In this document: piece by piece, positions 10,169 to 19,170 of the stretch | How the letters are laid out: each line of letters opens with the position of its first letter | How positions within the stretch are numbered: position 1 is the stretch's first letter | Program-made: the position numbers and the translations under genes | Notes under the pieces: model-generated | What the model was told of the DNA's origin: nothing | What the model saw: the letters and a program-made list of their open reading frames with translations, nothing else | The model's database searches: none | Source of the DNA: Pseudomonas azadiae | GTDB lineage: Bacteria > Pseudomonadota > Gammaproteobacteria > Pseudomonadales > Pseudomonadaceae | Reading direction: 5' to 3' | NCBI RefSeq assembly: GCF_019145355.1 | Contig: NZ_JAHSTY010000002.1 | Span: 806,001-870,000, forward strand | Length of the DNA: 64,000 nt

Positions 10169-12118
10169 TTACCCGGCATTTGGTGGTTTTTTTGCGCGCT
10201 TGGGGCTGGTTGCGGTCTTGCGTGGCGCACTCTTGCGCTTCTTTTTCCACGGGGTGGCGCCTCGACCCGCCGGGCTGGCCGGGCCGGTGATGGTCATGCG
10301 CATGCCATTGCAGCGCGCCACTTGCTTGCTCATCCAGGCAGCCTGCTTGGCGACAAATTCTTCCAGGCTCATCTCGCCGCTTTGCACCATATCCAGGGCC
10401 TGTTCCCAAATGGCCGTGGTGCCGGGGTCGGCGATAGCGCGGGGTACCGCGTCGATCAGGCTGAACGCCGCCGGCGTGGCAGACAGTGCCTTGCCGTTTT
10501 TCACCAGATAACCACGGTCCAGCAAGCCCTGGATAATCCCGGCGCGGGTGGCCTCGGTGCCGATGCCGGTGGTGTCCTTGAGCTTTTGCTTGAGCAGCGG
10601 GTCTTCCACCAGCTTGGCGACGTTTTTCATCGCCTTTATGAGGTCGCCTTCGGTGAAGGGCTTGGGCGGTTGGGTCCACAGGTCCTTGAGGTTGACCTTG
10701 GCCACCGCGTAATCCTGGCCCTGCTTCAACGCCGGCAGTGCTTGCGGCACCGGCGCCTCCCGGCCTTTGGCTGGCGCCAGGGCTTCGGGCAAGGCGCGTT
10801 TCCAGCCCGGTTCGATCACCACTTTGCCCACCGCGCGCAATGCTTGGCCTGCGCAATCGAAATCCGCCTGGGTGCGATCGTATTCATGGTTGGGCAGGAA
10901 CTGCGCCAGGTAGCGTGCGCGAATCAACGTGTAGACCGCGCGATGCTTGCCGGTGAGTTGCCCGACGTCCTTGCCGGCGCCGGTCGGGATGATGCCGTGG
11001 TGCGCGCTGACCTTGGCGTCGTTCCAGGCTCGGGAGCGGCGTTGGGGATCGAGATACGGCATCAGGTCGGCCACTGCCATATCGGCGCGGCCCAGGGAAG
11101 CGAGAATCTTCGACGCCTCGGCGTGCTGGCTCACGGGCAAGTAGCCGCAGTCACTACGCGGGTAGGTGATGACCTTGTGGGTTTCGTAGAGGGATTGGGC
11201 GATGTCCAGGGTTTCCTGGGCCCCGAGGCCGAGTTTCTTGGAGCAGATTTCCTGCAGCGTGCCCAGGTCGAAGGGCAGCGGCGCCACTTCGCGCATGCGC
11301 TCGGTTCGCAACTTCACCAGCCGCGCGGTAGCGGCGTTTTCCATGGCCTCTGCGGCGTCCCGCGCCAGTTGCGGGTTGAGGCAACGGCCCTGGTCATCAC
11401 AGGCGTCGTCCGCGGCACGCCATTGGGCGGTAAAGGTCATGCGCTCATGGCGCAGGTCGACATCGATGGCCCAGTAAGCCACCGGCACAAAATCGGCGAT
11501 GCTGCGGTCGCGGTCCACCACCAGCCGCAAGGTCGGCGTTTGCACCCGGCCGACCGGCAGCACGCCCTGGTAACCTGACTGGCGCCCGAGCAAGGTAAAC
11601 AGGCGGCTCATGTTCATGCCGATCAGCCAGTCGGCGCGGGAGCGGCCCAGCGCCGAATGATACAGGCTGAATGTCTCGGCGCCTGGCTTGAGGGCCGCCA
11701 AGGCCTTGCGAATGGAAGCATCGTCCAGGGCCGACAGCCACAGCCGCTGGATCGGCCCCCGGTAGCGGCAATGTTCTACCAGCTCGCGCGCGATCATCTC
11801 GCCTTCACGGTCGGCGTCGGTGGCGATGACCAGCTCCTGGGCTTCCCCCAGCAGTCGCTTGACCGCCTTGAACTGGCTGGCGGTCTTGGGCTTGACCAGC
11901 ATCTTCCATTTTTCCGGAACGATCGGCAGGTCGGCCAGCACCCAGCGTTTGTACTTGGCGTCGTAGGCATCCGGCGGAGCGGTTTCCAGCAGGTGGCCGA
12001 TGCACCAGGTGACTGTGACGCCATTGCCCAGCCAGCAGCCATCGCCCCGGCGGCTGGCGCTGAGTACGGCCGCGATATCCTTGGCCTGGGAGGGTTTTTC
12101 ACAGAGGTACAGCCGCAT
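10169..12118 (-). CDS. topB: DNA topoisomerase III
   Basis: A 649-aa type IA topoisomerase, close to the usual TopB length, that decatenates single-stranded DNA intermediates. It starts MRLYLCEKPSQAKD, has the TOPRIM metal motif DADREGE near 105, and has the catalytic Tyr in ITYPRSDC near residue 320. There is no zinc-finger tail; the C-terminus is instead a Lys/Arg/Pro-rich basic tail, as in other TopB. An ATG two codons upstream (12124) is an alternative start; neither has a strong ribosome site. Confidence 0.93.
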   Translation of the reverse strand: MRLYLCEKPSQAKDIAAVLSASRRGDGCWLGNGVTVTWCIGHLLETAPPDAYDAKYKRWVLADLPIVPEKWKMLVKPKTASQFKAVKRLLGEAQELVIATDADREGEMIARELVEHCRYRGPIQRLWLSALDDASIRKALAALKPGAETFSLYHSALGRSRADWLIGMNMSRLFTLLGRQSGYQGVLPVGRVQTPTLRLVVDRDRSIADFVPVAYWAIDVDLRHERMTFTAQWRAADDACDDQGRCLNPQLARDAAEAMENAATARLVKLRTERMREVAPLPFDLGTLQEICSKKLGLGAQETLDIAQSLYETHKVITYPRSDCGYLPVSQHAEASKILASLGRADMAVADLMPYLDPQRRSRAWNDAKVSAHHGIIPTGAGKDVGQLTGKHRAVYTLIRARYLAQFLPNHEYDRTQADFDCAGQALRAVGKVVIEPGWKRALPEALAPAKGREAPVPQALPALKQGQDYAVAKVNLKDLWTQPPKPFTEGDLIKAMKNVAKLVEDPLLKQKLKDTTGIGTEATRAGIIQGLLDRGYLVKNGKALSATPAAFSLIDAVPRAIADPGTTAIWEQALDMVQSGEMSLEEFVAKQAAWMSKQVARCNGMRMTITGPASPAGRGATPWKKKRKSAPRKTATSPKRAKKPPNAG

Positions 12119-12227
12119 GGTCATCACATCAGATCGGGTTGATGCCTTGCAGGATGCTTAGTAACAGGCGTTTGGGCAACCATTATCTGTATGGATGTAC
12201 AGCCATTTGTGTGAGTACCGAAAAAAT

Positions 12228-12329
12228 GTGGGAGCGGCGGTGCGACGATTCGACTTGCCCGCGATGGCGGTGGGTCAGTCATTACAACATTGACTGAACC
12301 AGCGCTATCGCGGGCAAGCCCGCTCCCAC
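12228..12329. repeat. REPIN with one interrupted arm
   Basis: The right arm is a clean GCGGGCAAGCCCGCTCCCAC. The left arm starts GTGGGAGCGG but carries about 16 extra bases before resuming CTTGCCCGCGAT. Related to, but distinct from, the GTGGGAGCTGG class. Confidence 0.8.
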
Positions 12330-12352
12330 AGGGGGATCTATTCCAAAAAGGA

Positions 12353-13978
12353 TCAGTTGTTATCGATATCCACATGCCGCGTTTCTTTGAGGCAAATCAT
12401 CCCCACCACCAGGCTTACCCCGGTCACCACCACCGGGTACCACAGGCCGTAGAAGATATCGCCGGTATACACCACCAAGGCAAAGGACACGGTTGGCAGG
12501 AACCCGCCGAACCAGCCGTTGCCGATGTGGTAGGGCAGGGACATCGAGGTGTAGCGGATGCGCGTCGGGAACAGCTCCACCATCAGCGCGGCCAGCGGGC
12601 CGTAGCACATGGCGGCGATCAGGATCAGCGCCACGATCAGCACCACCACCATCACCTTGTTGACCTGGGCCACATCCGCCGAAGACGGGTAGCCGGCCAG
12701 GGTCACTGCGCCGCGCAGGGCCGCTTCGTCGAAGCCGTCGATACGCACTTCACCCACGCTGACCTGTACCGGGCTGCCGGCTGGTGCGGCGGCGCTGCTG
12801 TAGGGCAGGCCTTGCTTGACCAGGAAGGTCTTGACCTTGTCGCAAGGGCTGTCAAAACGCGCCTTGCCCACCGGGTCGAACTGGAAGGTGCAGGTAGCCG
12901 GGTCGGCCAGCACCGTGATCGGTGCCTGGCGGCTGGCCTGGTCCATGGCCGGGTTGGTGTAGTGCGCCAGGCTCTTGAAGATCGGGAAGTACAGCACGGT
13001 CGCCAGCAGCAGACCGAGCATCAACACCGGCTTGCGTCCCACCTTGTCCGACAGCCAGCCAAAGAAAATAAAGAACGGCGCGCCAATCACCACGCTGATG
13101 ATCAGCAACACGTTGGCCAGGGCCGGGTCCATTTTCAGGAACTGCGTGAGGAAGAACAGCACATAGAACTGCGCCGCATAGAACGTCACCGCTTGCCCGC
13201 CGTTGATGCTGAACAGCGCGATCAGCACCACCTTGAGGTTTTCCCATTTACCAAAGGAATCGCGGATTGGCGCCTTGCTCGCTTTGCCTTCCTCTTTCAT
13301 CTTCAGGAAGGCGGGCGACTCGTGCAGGCTCAGGCGTATCCAGGTGGAAATGCCCAGCAGCACAATGGAAAACAGGAACGGAATGCGCCAGCCCCACACC
13401 TCGAACTGATCACCGGTGAAGTAACGGCAGGCCAGCACCACCAGCAGTGACAGCAGCAGGCCGAGGGTCGCGGTGGATTGAATCCAGCTGGTGTGAAAAC
13501 CCCGCTTGCCGGCCGGCGCATGCTCGGCCACATAGGTGGCCGCGCCGCCGTATTCGCCGCCCAGCGCAAGACCTTGCAGCATGCGCAGCACGATCAGGAT
13601 GATCGGCGCCGCAATGCCGATACTGGCGTAGGTCGGCAACAGCCCGACGCAGAAGGTCGCAACGCCCATCAGGATGATGGTGACCAGAAAGGTGTATTTA
13701 CGCCCGATCATGTCGCCCAATCGGCCAAACACCAGCGCCCCGAACGGCCGCACCACAAAGCCCGCCGCAAAGGCCATCAGGGCAAAGATGAACGCGGTGG
13801 TGTCGTTGACGCCGGCAAAGAACTGCTTGCTGATCACCGCCGCCAGGGCGCCGTAGAGGAAAAAGTCATACCACTCGAACACCGTCCCGAGGGACGAGGC
13901 GAAGATGACTTTTTTTGAGTCGTTGCGGCTGCTGGCGGTGTTGACCGCTGAGCCCAAGGGTTGAGCATGTTCTGACAT
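12353..13978 (-). CDS. MHS-family (MFS) metabolite:H+ symporter
   Basis: A 541-aa inner-membrane transporter. The N-terminal FEWYDFFLYG motif, GRLGDMIGRKY between helices 2 and 3, and the LQGLALGGEYGGA motif are those of the MHS branch (shikimate, alpha-ketoglutarate, proline/betaine carriers). It is longer than the usual 430-450 aa because of an insertion at about residues 345-435 that holds two Cys (DPATC...DSPC) and probably lies outside the membrane. It is co-oriented with the adjacent GMC oxidoreductase, perhaps supplying its substrate. The substrate is unknown. Confidence 0.88.
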   Translation of the reverse strand: MSEHAQPLGSAVNTASSRNDSKKVIFASSLGTVFEWYDFFLYGALAAVISKQFFAGVNDTTAFIFALMAFAAGFVVRPFGALVFGRLGDMIGRKYTFLVTIILMGVATFCVGLLPTYASIGIAAPIILIVLRMLQGLALGGEYGGAATYVAEHAPAGKRGFHTSWIQSTATLGLLLSLLVVLACRYFTGDQFEVWGWRIPFLFSIVLLGISTWIRLSLHESPAFLKMKEEGKASKAPIRDSFGKWENLKVVLIALFSINGGQAVTFYAAQFYVLFFLTQFLKMDPALANVLLIISVVIGAPFFIFFGWLSDKVGRKPVLMLGLLLATVLYFPIFKSLAHYTNPAMDQASRQAPITVLADPATCTFQFDPVGKARFDSPCDKVKTFLVKQGLPYSSAAAPAGSPVQVSVGEVRIDGFDEAALRGAVTLAGYPSSADVAQVNKVMVVVLIVALILIAAMCYGPLAALMVELFPTRIRYTSMSLPYHIGNGWFGGFLPTVSFALVVYTGDIFYGLWYPVVVTGVSLVVGMICLKETRHVDIDNN

Positions 13979-14058
13979 CGGGTAGCCCTCACAGTGATTA
14001 TTTATTGTTGTTCCACTGTCGGCGCCAACCGTGGCGCCGCTATTTCTACATCGCCCTC

Positions 14059-14158
14059 TGTAGGAGCGAGCTTGCTCGCGAAAATCGTCAACGATTACGC
14101 GGGAAACCTGAGTGAATGCGCTGCCTTTGCGTTTTTCGCGAGCAAGCTCGCTCCTACA
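14059..14158. repeat. REPIN, TGTAGGAGCGAGCTTGCTCGCG class
   Basis: Inverted arms TGTAGGAGCGAGCTTGCTCG and complement. A different REP class from the GTGGGAG elements. Its right arm overlaps the last codons of the GMC oxidoreductase gene. Confidence 0.9.
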
Positions 14159-15762
14159 GTAGGCGGCGAAAGGATCAGCTGCGCGGCTTTTTCCGCGATC
14201 ATCAGCGTTGGTGAACAGGTGTTGCCGGAGGTGATGCGCGGCATGATCGACGCATCGGCGATGCGCAATCCAGGCACGCCATGCACGCGCAGTTGGGCGT
14301 CGACCACCGCGTCGTTATCACTGCCCATGCGGCAGGTGCCGACCGGATGGAAAATCGTTGTACCGATGCGTGCGGCGGCTTCGTGCAATTGGTCTTCGGT
14401 TTGCAGCGCGTCGCCCGGCAGGTATTCCACGGGCTTGAACTGGCTCAGGGCCGGCGCGGCGACGATGCGGCGCGTCAGGCGGATCGCATCGGCGGCCACC
14501 CGCAGATCTTCCGGATGGCTGAGGTAGTTGGGGCGGATCAGCGGCGCATCCGCCGGGTTCGCCGAGCGAATATCGATACGCCCCCGGCTTTGCGGGCGTA
14601 GGTCGCAGACTGACGCAGTAAACGCCGGGAACGCATGCAGCGGTTCGCCAAAACGCTCGAGTGACAGTGGCTGCACGTGGTACTCAAGGTTGGCCGAGGT
14701 CTGCTCCGGGCCCGAGCGGGCAAACGCGCCGAGCTGGCTGGGCGCCATCGACAGCGGGCCGCTGCGGTCGTACAGGTAGCGCAGGCCCATGCCCATCTTG
14801 CCCCACAAGGTGCCCGCGATCTGGTTGAGGGTGCGCGCGTTTTCCAGTTTGTAGATCAGGCGCAGTTGCAGGTGGTCCTGCAGGTTGCCGCCGACGCCTG
14901 GCAGTTCATGCAGTACGTCAATGCCCAAGGGTTTGAGCACGCTGGAAGGGCCAATGCCCGAGCGCTGCAAAATGCCCGGCGAACCCACGGAGCCGGCGCA
15001 CAGCACAATTTCCTTGCGTGCCTTCCAGCTCAGTTGCTGGCCATGCTGGCGCCCGACCACCTGGGAGGCGCGGCCGTTTTCCAGCAGCACGCGGTCCACT
15101 TCCACTTCGGTCAGCACTGTGAGATTGGGGCGCTGGCGCACCGGTTTGAGAAATGCCTTGGCCGCATTCCAGCGCACGCCGGCCTTCTGGTTGACCTGGA
15201 AGTAGCCGCAGCCTTCGTTGTCGCCCCGGTTGAAATCGTTGAGGGGGGCGATGCCGCTCTGCGCCGCAGCATCACGGAACGCATCGAGGATCGGCCAGTG
15301 CAGCCGTTGTTGTTCGACCCGCCATTCGCCGCCGTCGCTATGGAATTCAGAGCCGCCGGCAAAATGGTTTTCGCTGTGCTTGAACAGCGGTAGCACGTCG
15401 TTCCACGCCCAGCCGGCGTTGCCTTCGGCCGCCCAGCCGTCGTAATCCTGGGCCTGGCCGCGCATGTAGATCATGCCGTTGATGGACGAGCAGCCGCCCA
15501 GCACCTTGCCTCGCGGATAACTCAGCGCACGGCCTTGCAGGCCTTCCTGGGCTTCGGTCTTGAAACACCAGTCAGTGCGCGGGTTGCCGATGCAGAACAG
15601 GTAACCGACGGGGATATGGATCCAGGGGTAATTGTCGCGGCCGCCGGCTTCGAGCAACAGCACGCGGTGAGCGGGGTTGGCGGACAGTCGATTGGCCAGC
15701 AGGCAGCCCGCGGGGCCAGCGCCTACAACGATGTAATCGTATTCAGCAGTTGCAATGGGCAT
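14095..15762 (-). CDS. GMC-family FAD alcohol/choline-type dehydrogenase
   Basis: A 555-aa flavoenzyme. It has the FAD-binding [15 protein letters not shown] motif at the N-terminus, the GMC signature GKVLGGCSSINGMIYMRG near residue 85, and the C-terminal active-site His in FHPVGTCRMG plus SGNTCSPTLMIAEKAA. It oxidises an alcohol to an aldehyde; choline and long-chain alcohols are typical family substrates. The last 20 or so residues (from TVGASLLAK) are encoded by a REPIN, not by family sequence, so the original stop has probably been lost. Divergent from a LysR gene. Confidence 0.9.
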   Translation of the reverse strand: MPIATAEYDYIVVGAGPAGCLLANRLSANPAHRVLLLEAGGRDNYPWIHIPVGYLFCIGNPRTDWCFKTEAQEGLQGRALSYPRGKVLGGCSSINGMIYMRGQAQDYDGWAAEGNAGWAWNDVLPLFKHSENHFAGGSEFHSDGGEWRVEQQRLHWPILDAFRDAAAQSGIAPLNDFNRGDNEGCGYFQVNQKAGVRWNAAKAFLKPVRQRPNLTVLTEVEVDRVLLENGRASQVVGRQHGQQLSWKARKEIVLCAGSVGSPGILQRSGIGPSSVLKPLGIDVLHELPGVGGNLQDHLQLRLIYKLENARTLNQIAGTLWGKMGMGLRYLYDRSGPLSMAPSQLGAFARSGPEQTSANLEYHVQPLSLERFGEPLHAFPAFTASVCDLRPQSRGRIDIRSANPADAPLIRPNYLSHPEDLRVAADAIRLTRRIVAAPALSQFKPVEYLPGDALQTEDQLHEAAARIGTTIFHPVGTCRMGSDNDAVVDAQLRVHGVPGLRIADASIMPRITSGNTCSPTLMIAEKAAQLILSPPTVGASLLAKNAKAAHSLRFPA

Positions 15763-15892
15763 CTGAGGGGCTCGCTTGTTTTTCTTATTGGCTCCATCCT
15801 AGTTGTTAGTTTTCGTCTTAAAAATGTTAGTTTTTACCCAGCAGCTGTGTGTTTTTAAACAGCGCGGGCCCAGGCCATGCAAGGGAGGCATC

Positions 15893-16786
15893 ATGTTCGA
15901 CTGGAACGACCTGCGGTATTTTCTCGAGTTGCAGCGCAGTGGCCGCCTGCTCACCGCGGCGCAACGCCTGAAAACCACCCACGCTACCGTGGCCCGGCAT
16001 ATCGAGGCCATCGAGAAAAGCCTCGGCACCGCACTGTTCGTCCAGCATGCCCAGGGCTATGAACTGACCCCCGCCGGCGAAGCCCTGCTCAAGCACGCCG
16101 AAGCCATGGAAAACGTCGCCCTGCTGGCCGAAGACGAACTGACCCACAGCGCCGCACCCTTGGGCAAGATTCGCCTGGGCGTGGCCGAAGGGTTGGGCGT
16201 GATGTTCCTGGCCGGCCGCATGGGCGGGCTGTTCGAACGCTACCCCGGGTTGGAAGTGGAACTGGTGGCCGTGCCGCGCTTTGTCAGCATCCTCAACCGC
16301 GAAGCGGAAATCAGCATCCACCTCGAACGGCCGAGCGTCGATCAATTGGTCACGCGCAAACTCACCGACTACCGCCTGGCCCTCTACGCCAGCCGGGCGT
16401 ACCTGGATCGCCACCCGCCGATTGAAAAACGCGAAGACCTCGCCGCGCACGCGTGGATCGACTACGTGGACGACCTGCTGTTCAGCCAGGAACTCAAATT
16501 CCTCAGCAGTTTCTGCCGCAACCCCCGGGTGGTGTTCCACAGCACCAGCGTGATCGCCCAGCACCAGGCGGCACGCTCCGGGCTTGGGATTGCGGTGTTG
16601 CCTTGCTTCATGGCAGCCGGCGACCCTGCGCTGGTGCCGTTGCTGCCGGGGGAGGGGATTGCGCGCAGTTACTGGATCAGCTCGCGCCGGGAGTTGCATA
16701 AGTCGGTGCGGCTGCGGGTGTTGTGGGATTACGTGGTGGAACTGTGCGCGCGGGAGCAAGGATTGTTGTTAGGCGAACCCCACTGA
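15893..16786 (+). CDS. LysR-type regulator beside the GMC dehydrogenase
   Basis: A 297-aa LysR protein starting MFDWNDLRYFLELQRSGRL, with the helix-turn-helix in TAAQRLKTTHATVARHIEAIE. ATG 15893 is fixed by AAGGGAGG directly upstream. The 130-base divergent spacer contains two copies of GTTAGTTTT, a possible binding repeat. It most likely controls the GMC dehydrogenase and perhaps the transporter. Confidence 0.88.
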   Translation: MFDWNDLRYFLELQRSGRLLTAAQRLKTTHATVARHIEAIEKSLGTALFVQHAQGYELTPAGEALLKHAEAMENVALLAEDELTHSAAPLGKIRLGVAEGLGVMFLAGRMGGLFERYPGLEVELVAVPRFVSILNREAEISIHLERPSVDQLVTRKLTDYRLALYASRAYLDRHPPIEKREDLAAHAWIDYVDDLLFSQELKFLSSFCRNPRVVFHSTSVIAQHQAARSGLGIAVLPCFMAAGDPALVPLLPGEGIARSYWISSRRELHKSVRLRVLWDYVVELCAREQGLLLGEPH

Positions 16787-16879
16787 CTACAGGCGCGCCT
16801 GGAACTTGATGTGATGGCAGCGGCAACCTGAAATTGTTGTGTTGGCCGATAGTCAGGCGGCATTGAGTCCACAGACATT

Positions 16880-17662
16880 CTATTGACCCAACCCCCGGCT
16901 ACTTGATCGCCGATCGGTCTCACCCGTTGCGCGGTTGTCCTGGCAGCGGGTGGAGGGCGGTGGATGTTTGCCGTAGACCAGGAAGTCCCCCACCCATTGC
17001 GCCACACAGCCGCTGGCGCTTGAGTTTGCCGGTTCCTTGAGGTGTAGTTGCCCTACCAGGGAAGACGCTGTGTCGCCGTGCTCGGCATTAACCAACACCA
17101 TGCGTGCGACGTGCTCCGGGAATAGTGCGGCATAGCGGCTACCCAGGCGCGTGGCGTTGGCGTTGCCCAGGTAGTGCAACTGGGCATCGCCGAGTTGGGC
17201 GCGCACGAACTCCATGTCCCGTGCGGCCTGTTCGGCGCCCCCTTCCTGGTCGAGGTCACGCAGGCTGAGCTCGATGACGTCGTAACGGTTGAGCAGCGTG
17301 CGATACGCGGGCCTGGCGTAGCCGCCCCAAAGGCTGGTCAAGTGAATGACAAAGGTGCCGGCCTGGTTTTTTTTGGCGGCATTGCCGGCCTGGGCAAACA
17401 CCACGCCTTGCCGGTTCAGCGGGTCACGGGCGCCGACGCGGGTCAGGTACAGGCGCAGGCTGCCTTGTCGGGGCGCGGCGTGGTTGCGCGGTACGGTGAC
17501 GATGCCGCATTGGGTGCGTTGCAGCACGTCGGGGTCCAGGCGTTCCGCGCCGGGCAGCGGGCAGTCCAGCAGCCAGTCGATGGCGGTAGGAGGGATCAGC
17601 GGTTGGGCTGCGCTGGCCGTCACCCAGAGGCAAGCGCACGTCAGGTATTTGGCAACAGTCAT
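16880..17662 (-). CDS. Truncated alpha/beta-hydrolase-like secreted protein lacking the nucleophile
   Basis: A 260-aa protein with a signal peptide (cleavage near ASA-AQ). Residues 34-75 (DCPLPGAERLDPDVLQRTQCGIVTVPRNH) resemble the N-terminus of the TAP/prolyl-aminopeptidase-like hydrolases, and TRLGSRYAALFPEHVARMVLV (171-191) matches the helix after their nucleophile elbow. The elbow itself reads G-N-A-N-A (166-170) where the family has G-x-S-x-G, so no catalytic Ser is present. The protein is also about half the usual length, without the C-terminal His region. It is either a decayed gene or a non-catalytic binding protein. Confidence 0.7.
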   Translation of the reverse strand: MTVAKYLTCACLWVTASAAQPLIPPTAIDWLLDCPLPGAERLDPDVLQRTQCGIVTVPRNHAAPRQGSLRLYLTRVGARDPLNRQGVVFAQAGNAAKKNQAGTFVIHLTSLWGGYARPAYRTLLNRYDVIELSLRDLDQEGGAEQAARDMEFVRAQLGDAQLHYLGNANATRLGSRYAALFPEHVARMVLVNAEHGDTASSLVGQLHLKEPANSSASGCVAQWVGDFLVYGKHPPPSTRCQDNRATGETDRRSSSRGLGQ

Positions 17663-17766
17663 CGAGAGGTCCTGGGCGGCCGGGTGAGAGCGGCTTTTTT
17701 ACCAAGGACCTTTGGTCGATTAATGTAGGGTGAGAAGACAGCTGACGTACGAAACTTGAGTTTTGT

Positions 17767-19170
17767 TTATCGGATCTGTGTTTGCCAACCACCGCCCAGC
17801 GCCTTGTACAACGCGATGCTCGCCTGCAGACGTGCCAGGCGCAGTTGCACATTCTGGTCTTGGGCGGCGTACAGCGTACGTTGGGTTTCCAGCACCGTGA
17901 GCAGGTCTGCGGCGCCCGCCTGGTAGCGGCTTTCGGCGATCTGGAAAGCGCTCTGCGCCTGTTGCAGTTCTTCACTTTGCCATTGGCGTTGCTCGTCGAG
18001 GCGGGTAATGCTGCTGAGGGCTTTTTCCACATCGGCAAAGCCGTTGATGATCGCGCCGCGATAGGTGTGCAGCAGTTCATCCTGGCGTGCGCGGGCCTTG
18101 TCGCGTTCGGCGCTTAAACGGCCGTTGTTGAAGATCGGGCCGACCAGGCCGGCGGTCAGCGTGTAGTACGGACTGCGCAGGACATCCACGGCCTTGTAGG
18201 CGTCGGAACCCAGGGTTGCGCCAAGGGTGACGGCGGGCAGCATGGCCGCCCGCGCCACGGTGACGTCGGCCTGCGCCGCCGCCAGTTGCGCCTCGGCCTT
18301 GGCGATATCGGGCCGGCGAATGAGCAACTGGCTGGGCACGCCGGCGCCGATGGTTGGCCAGGCCAGCGTCGCGAAGGGCTCGGCACCGAGTTCAAGAGCC
18401 TGCACCGGTTGGCCGAGGAGGGCGGCCAGGGTGATCCGTGACTCTTCGGCCAGTTGCTTGATCAGCGGCAGTTGGCGCTGTTGGCCGGCCACCAGGCTTT
18501 TTTGCTGGGCCAGCTCCAGAGCGGTGGCGGAACCTGCGTCATAGCGGGTCTGCACCAGATCGAGCACGTTGCGCGCATTGGTCAGGTTCAGCTCGGCGAT
18601 CTGCTCGCGCTGCCGGGCGGCCAGGGTTTGCGCGTAGCGGTCGGCCACGCTGCCGAGCAGGGTCAGTTCCACGGTCGCCTGGTCGAACTCGCTGGCGCGC
18701 AGGCTGTGCAGGGCGCTGTCGCGGGCCGCGGCGCGGCCACCCCAGAAGTCCACCTCGTAGCTGGCCGTGAGGTTGGCGCCGAAGTTGTCAACGGCTTCGT
18801 CGCTTTGTGAGGCATCCAGGTCGGGTCCTCCCGGCCCGCTCAGTAATTTCTGGTGGCTGGTGGTGAGGTTGGCCTTCACCTCCGGCAACAACGGCGCGCC
18901 GGCGATCACTGCGCTGGCTTGGGCCTGGCGCACGCGGGCCGTGGCGGCGGCCACGTCGAAACTGTCACGGCGGGCCTGGTCGATCAGACGGTTCAACTGC
19001 GGGCTGCCGAATTGCGTCCACCATTGCCGGTGGGTGGCCTGTGCGGCGTCGCGCTCGGCATATTGCCAGGCGACGGGCGGTGCGATGCCGCTGTCGATGG
19101 CGGGCGGGTTGCCGGCGCAGGCGCTGAGCAGCACGCACAAACCGGGCACGCAGAGGGATCGCTTATTCAC
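17767..19170 (-). CDS. opmQ: OpmQ, outer-membrane channel of the pyoverdine efflux pump
   Basis: A 467-aa TolC/NodT-family lipoprotein (lipobox LSAC, Cys18) with two outer-membrane factor repeats. It overlaps the end of pvdT by eight bases and forms the third part of a MacAB-type pump. In P. aeruginosa PvdRT-OpmQ recycles and exports pyoverdine from the periplasm; the gene order pvdR-pvdT-opmQ is the same here. It is transcribed with pvdR from the iron-starvation box at 22359-22382. Confidence 0.88.
   Translation of the reverse strand: MNKRSLCVPGLCVLLSACAGNPPAIDSGIAPPVAWQYAERDAAQATHRQWWTQFGSPQLNRLIDQARRDSFDVAAATARVRQAQASAVIAGAPLLPEVKANLTTSHQKLLSGPGGPDLDASQSDEAVDNFGANLTASYEVDFWGGRAAARDSALHSLRASEFDQATVELTLLGSVADRYAQTLAARQREQIAELNLTNARNVLDLVQTRYDAGSATALELAQQKSLVAGQQRQLPLIKQLAEESRITLAALLGQPVQALELGAEPFATLAWPTIGAGVPSQLLIRRPDIAKAEAQLAAAQADVTVARAAMLPAVTLGATLGSDAYKAVDVLRSPYYTLTAGLVGPIFNNGRLSAERDKARARQDELLHTYRGAIINGFADVEKALSSITRLDEQRQWQSEELQQAQSAFQIAESRYQAGAADLLTVLETQRTLYAAQDQNVQLRLARLQASIALYKALGGGWQTQIR

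Noticed and set aside
15763..15892. Specific LysR operator in the GMC/LysR spacer
   Set aside because: Only a short repeated GTTAGTTTT is present; no clear T-N11-A palindrome could be defended.
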